Source of the DNA: Pagrus major
Taxonomy: Eukaryota > Chordata > Actinopteri > Spariformes > Sparidae
Length of the DNA: 64,000 nucleotides
Assembly (NCBI RefSeq): GCF_040436345.1
Contig: NC_133234.1
Location: forward strand, 9,858,446 to 9,922,445
Reading direction: 5' to 3'
Positions 63,400 to 64,000 of this stretch are shown here, in pieces. Position 1 is the stretch's first letter, and each line of letters starts with the position of its first letter. A program made the translations under genes and the position numbers. The notes beneath the pieces were generated by a model. It was not told where the DNA came from. It saw only the letters and a program-made list of their open reading frames with translations, and ran no database searches.

Positions 63400-64000
63400 A
63401 CCACATCCCTTACTTTTAGCTAACTTTTAACTGTTGATTCATTTTAGCTAACTATTTAACCATTTATCCACTACTTTAGCTAACATTTTTTTTGCTAACT
63501 AATACAACCATTTGTCCATTACTTTTAGCTGGCACCTTCAACCATTTATCCAGCACCTTCAGCTAACAATTTTTTAGCTTAGCTAACTATTGCTGTTACA
63601 ACCATTTAACCCATATCCATCAGATTCAGCTAACGACTACAACCATTAATCTACTACCTTTAGCTAAATATTTTTTGGACAGCCTAATTTCTACAACCAT
63701 TTAATTGTTCTCTTTTAGTGTTAGCTAACTATTTCAACCATTTCTCCACTACCTTTAGCTATGTCTTAGCTTAGCTAACTACTAACGTTACAACCATTTA
63801 ACAGTTCCACTAGTTTTAGCCAGATAGGTTTGTAACTATTTATCCACTACTTTTAGCTAACTATTTTTTAGCCATCTTCTACAATTACGTTTAGCTCATG
63901 ATTTTTATCCATTACTTACAGCTAACTATTTCAACTGTTAGCATTAGTATTAGCTTTTTAATTAATTTTTCCATTGGCTAATGTTACAGGTAAGTATTTC
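63400..64000. repeat. Degenerate tandem repeat, 'acttttagctaactatttacaaccatttatcca' type
   Basis: The blocks 'ttttagctaact' and 'caaccatttatcca' alternate at least ten times with irregular spacing (about 45-65 bp) and many substitutions. It is an old minisatellite continuing past the window edge. Confidence 0.85.

Larger units (their letters stand above)
62530..64000 (+). other. snx29 intron 4, running off the window
   Basis: No further exon is recognised before the window end. It contains a (CA)n microsatellite at 62738-62793 and the degenerate tandem repeat at its right end. Confidence 0.6.

Overview
This window is vertebrate nuclear DNA, almost certainly from a ray-finned (teleost, probably percomorph) fish. 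The genes are intron-rich with GT-AG junctions, their products align closely with vertebrate proteins that I recall, and the introns carry typical teleost repeats: CA microsatellites, Tc1-type transposons, TIR/MITE families and a tRNA-derived SINE. No bacterial or viral gene is visible.

Layout. 1-9 kb: 3' half of tmem184b (+), with a 1.47-kb decayed Tc1 element in one intron and a 27-nt candidate microexon. 9.6-16.7 kb: maff (-), a small Maf transcription factor with a long 3' UTR, tail-to-tail with tmem184b. 18.2-19.4 kb: tomm22 (+). 21.4-24.9 kb: dmc1 (+), complete. About 25.2-28.8 kb: remains of a local tandem duplication that copied dmc1 together with the first exon of its neighbour. Copy 1 kept the dmc1 body and left an orphan gspt1 first exon. 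Copy 2 lost the dmc1 body and kept the working gspt1 first exon. 28.4-39.1 kb: gspt1 (eRF3), 14 exons. 40.5-43.5 kb: rsl1d1. 45.5-46.5 kb: two intronless reading frames, a pirt-like gene and a tmem238l-like gene, 281 bp apart. 49.5-55.5 kb: a 6-kb tandem array of about 37 units of 164 bp. Each unit holds a near-perfect palindrome, and the array shows higher-order block structure. 59.1 kb to the end: 5' part of snx29, whose gene runs off the window, with a degenerate tandem repeat at the edge.

Taken together, tmem184b-maff-tomm22-dmc1 recalls human 22q13, gspt1-rsl1d1-snx29 recalls human 16p13, and pirt-tmem238l recalls human 17p. The window therefore joins three blocks that are separate in humans. 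The genes do not form one pathway. They cover mitochondrial import (tomm22), meiotic recombination (dmc1), translation termination (gspt1), nucleolar function (rsl1d1), stress transcription (maff) and membrane or endosomal functions (tmem184b, pirt, tmem238l, snx29).

The least explained structures are the palindromic 164-bp satellite with its inverted single copy at the right edge, the reciprocally decayed dmc1/gspt1 duplication with its orphan PABP-binding-motif reading frame, and the tmem184b microexon. All coordinates and alignments were read by eye.
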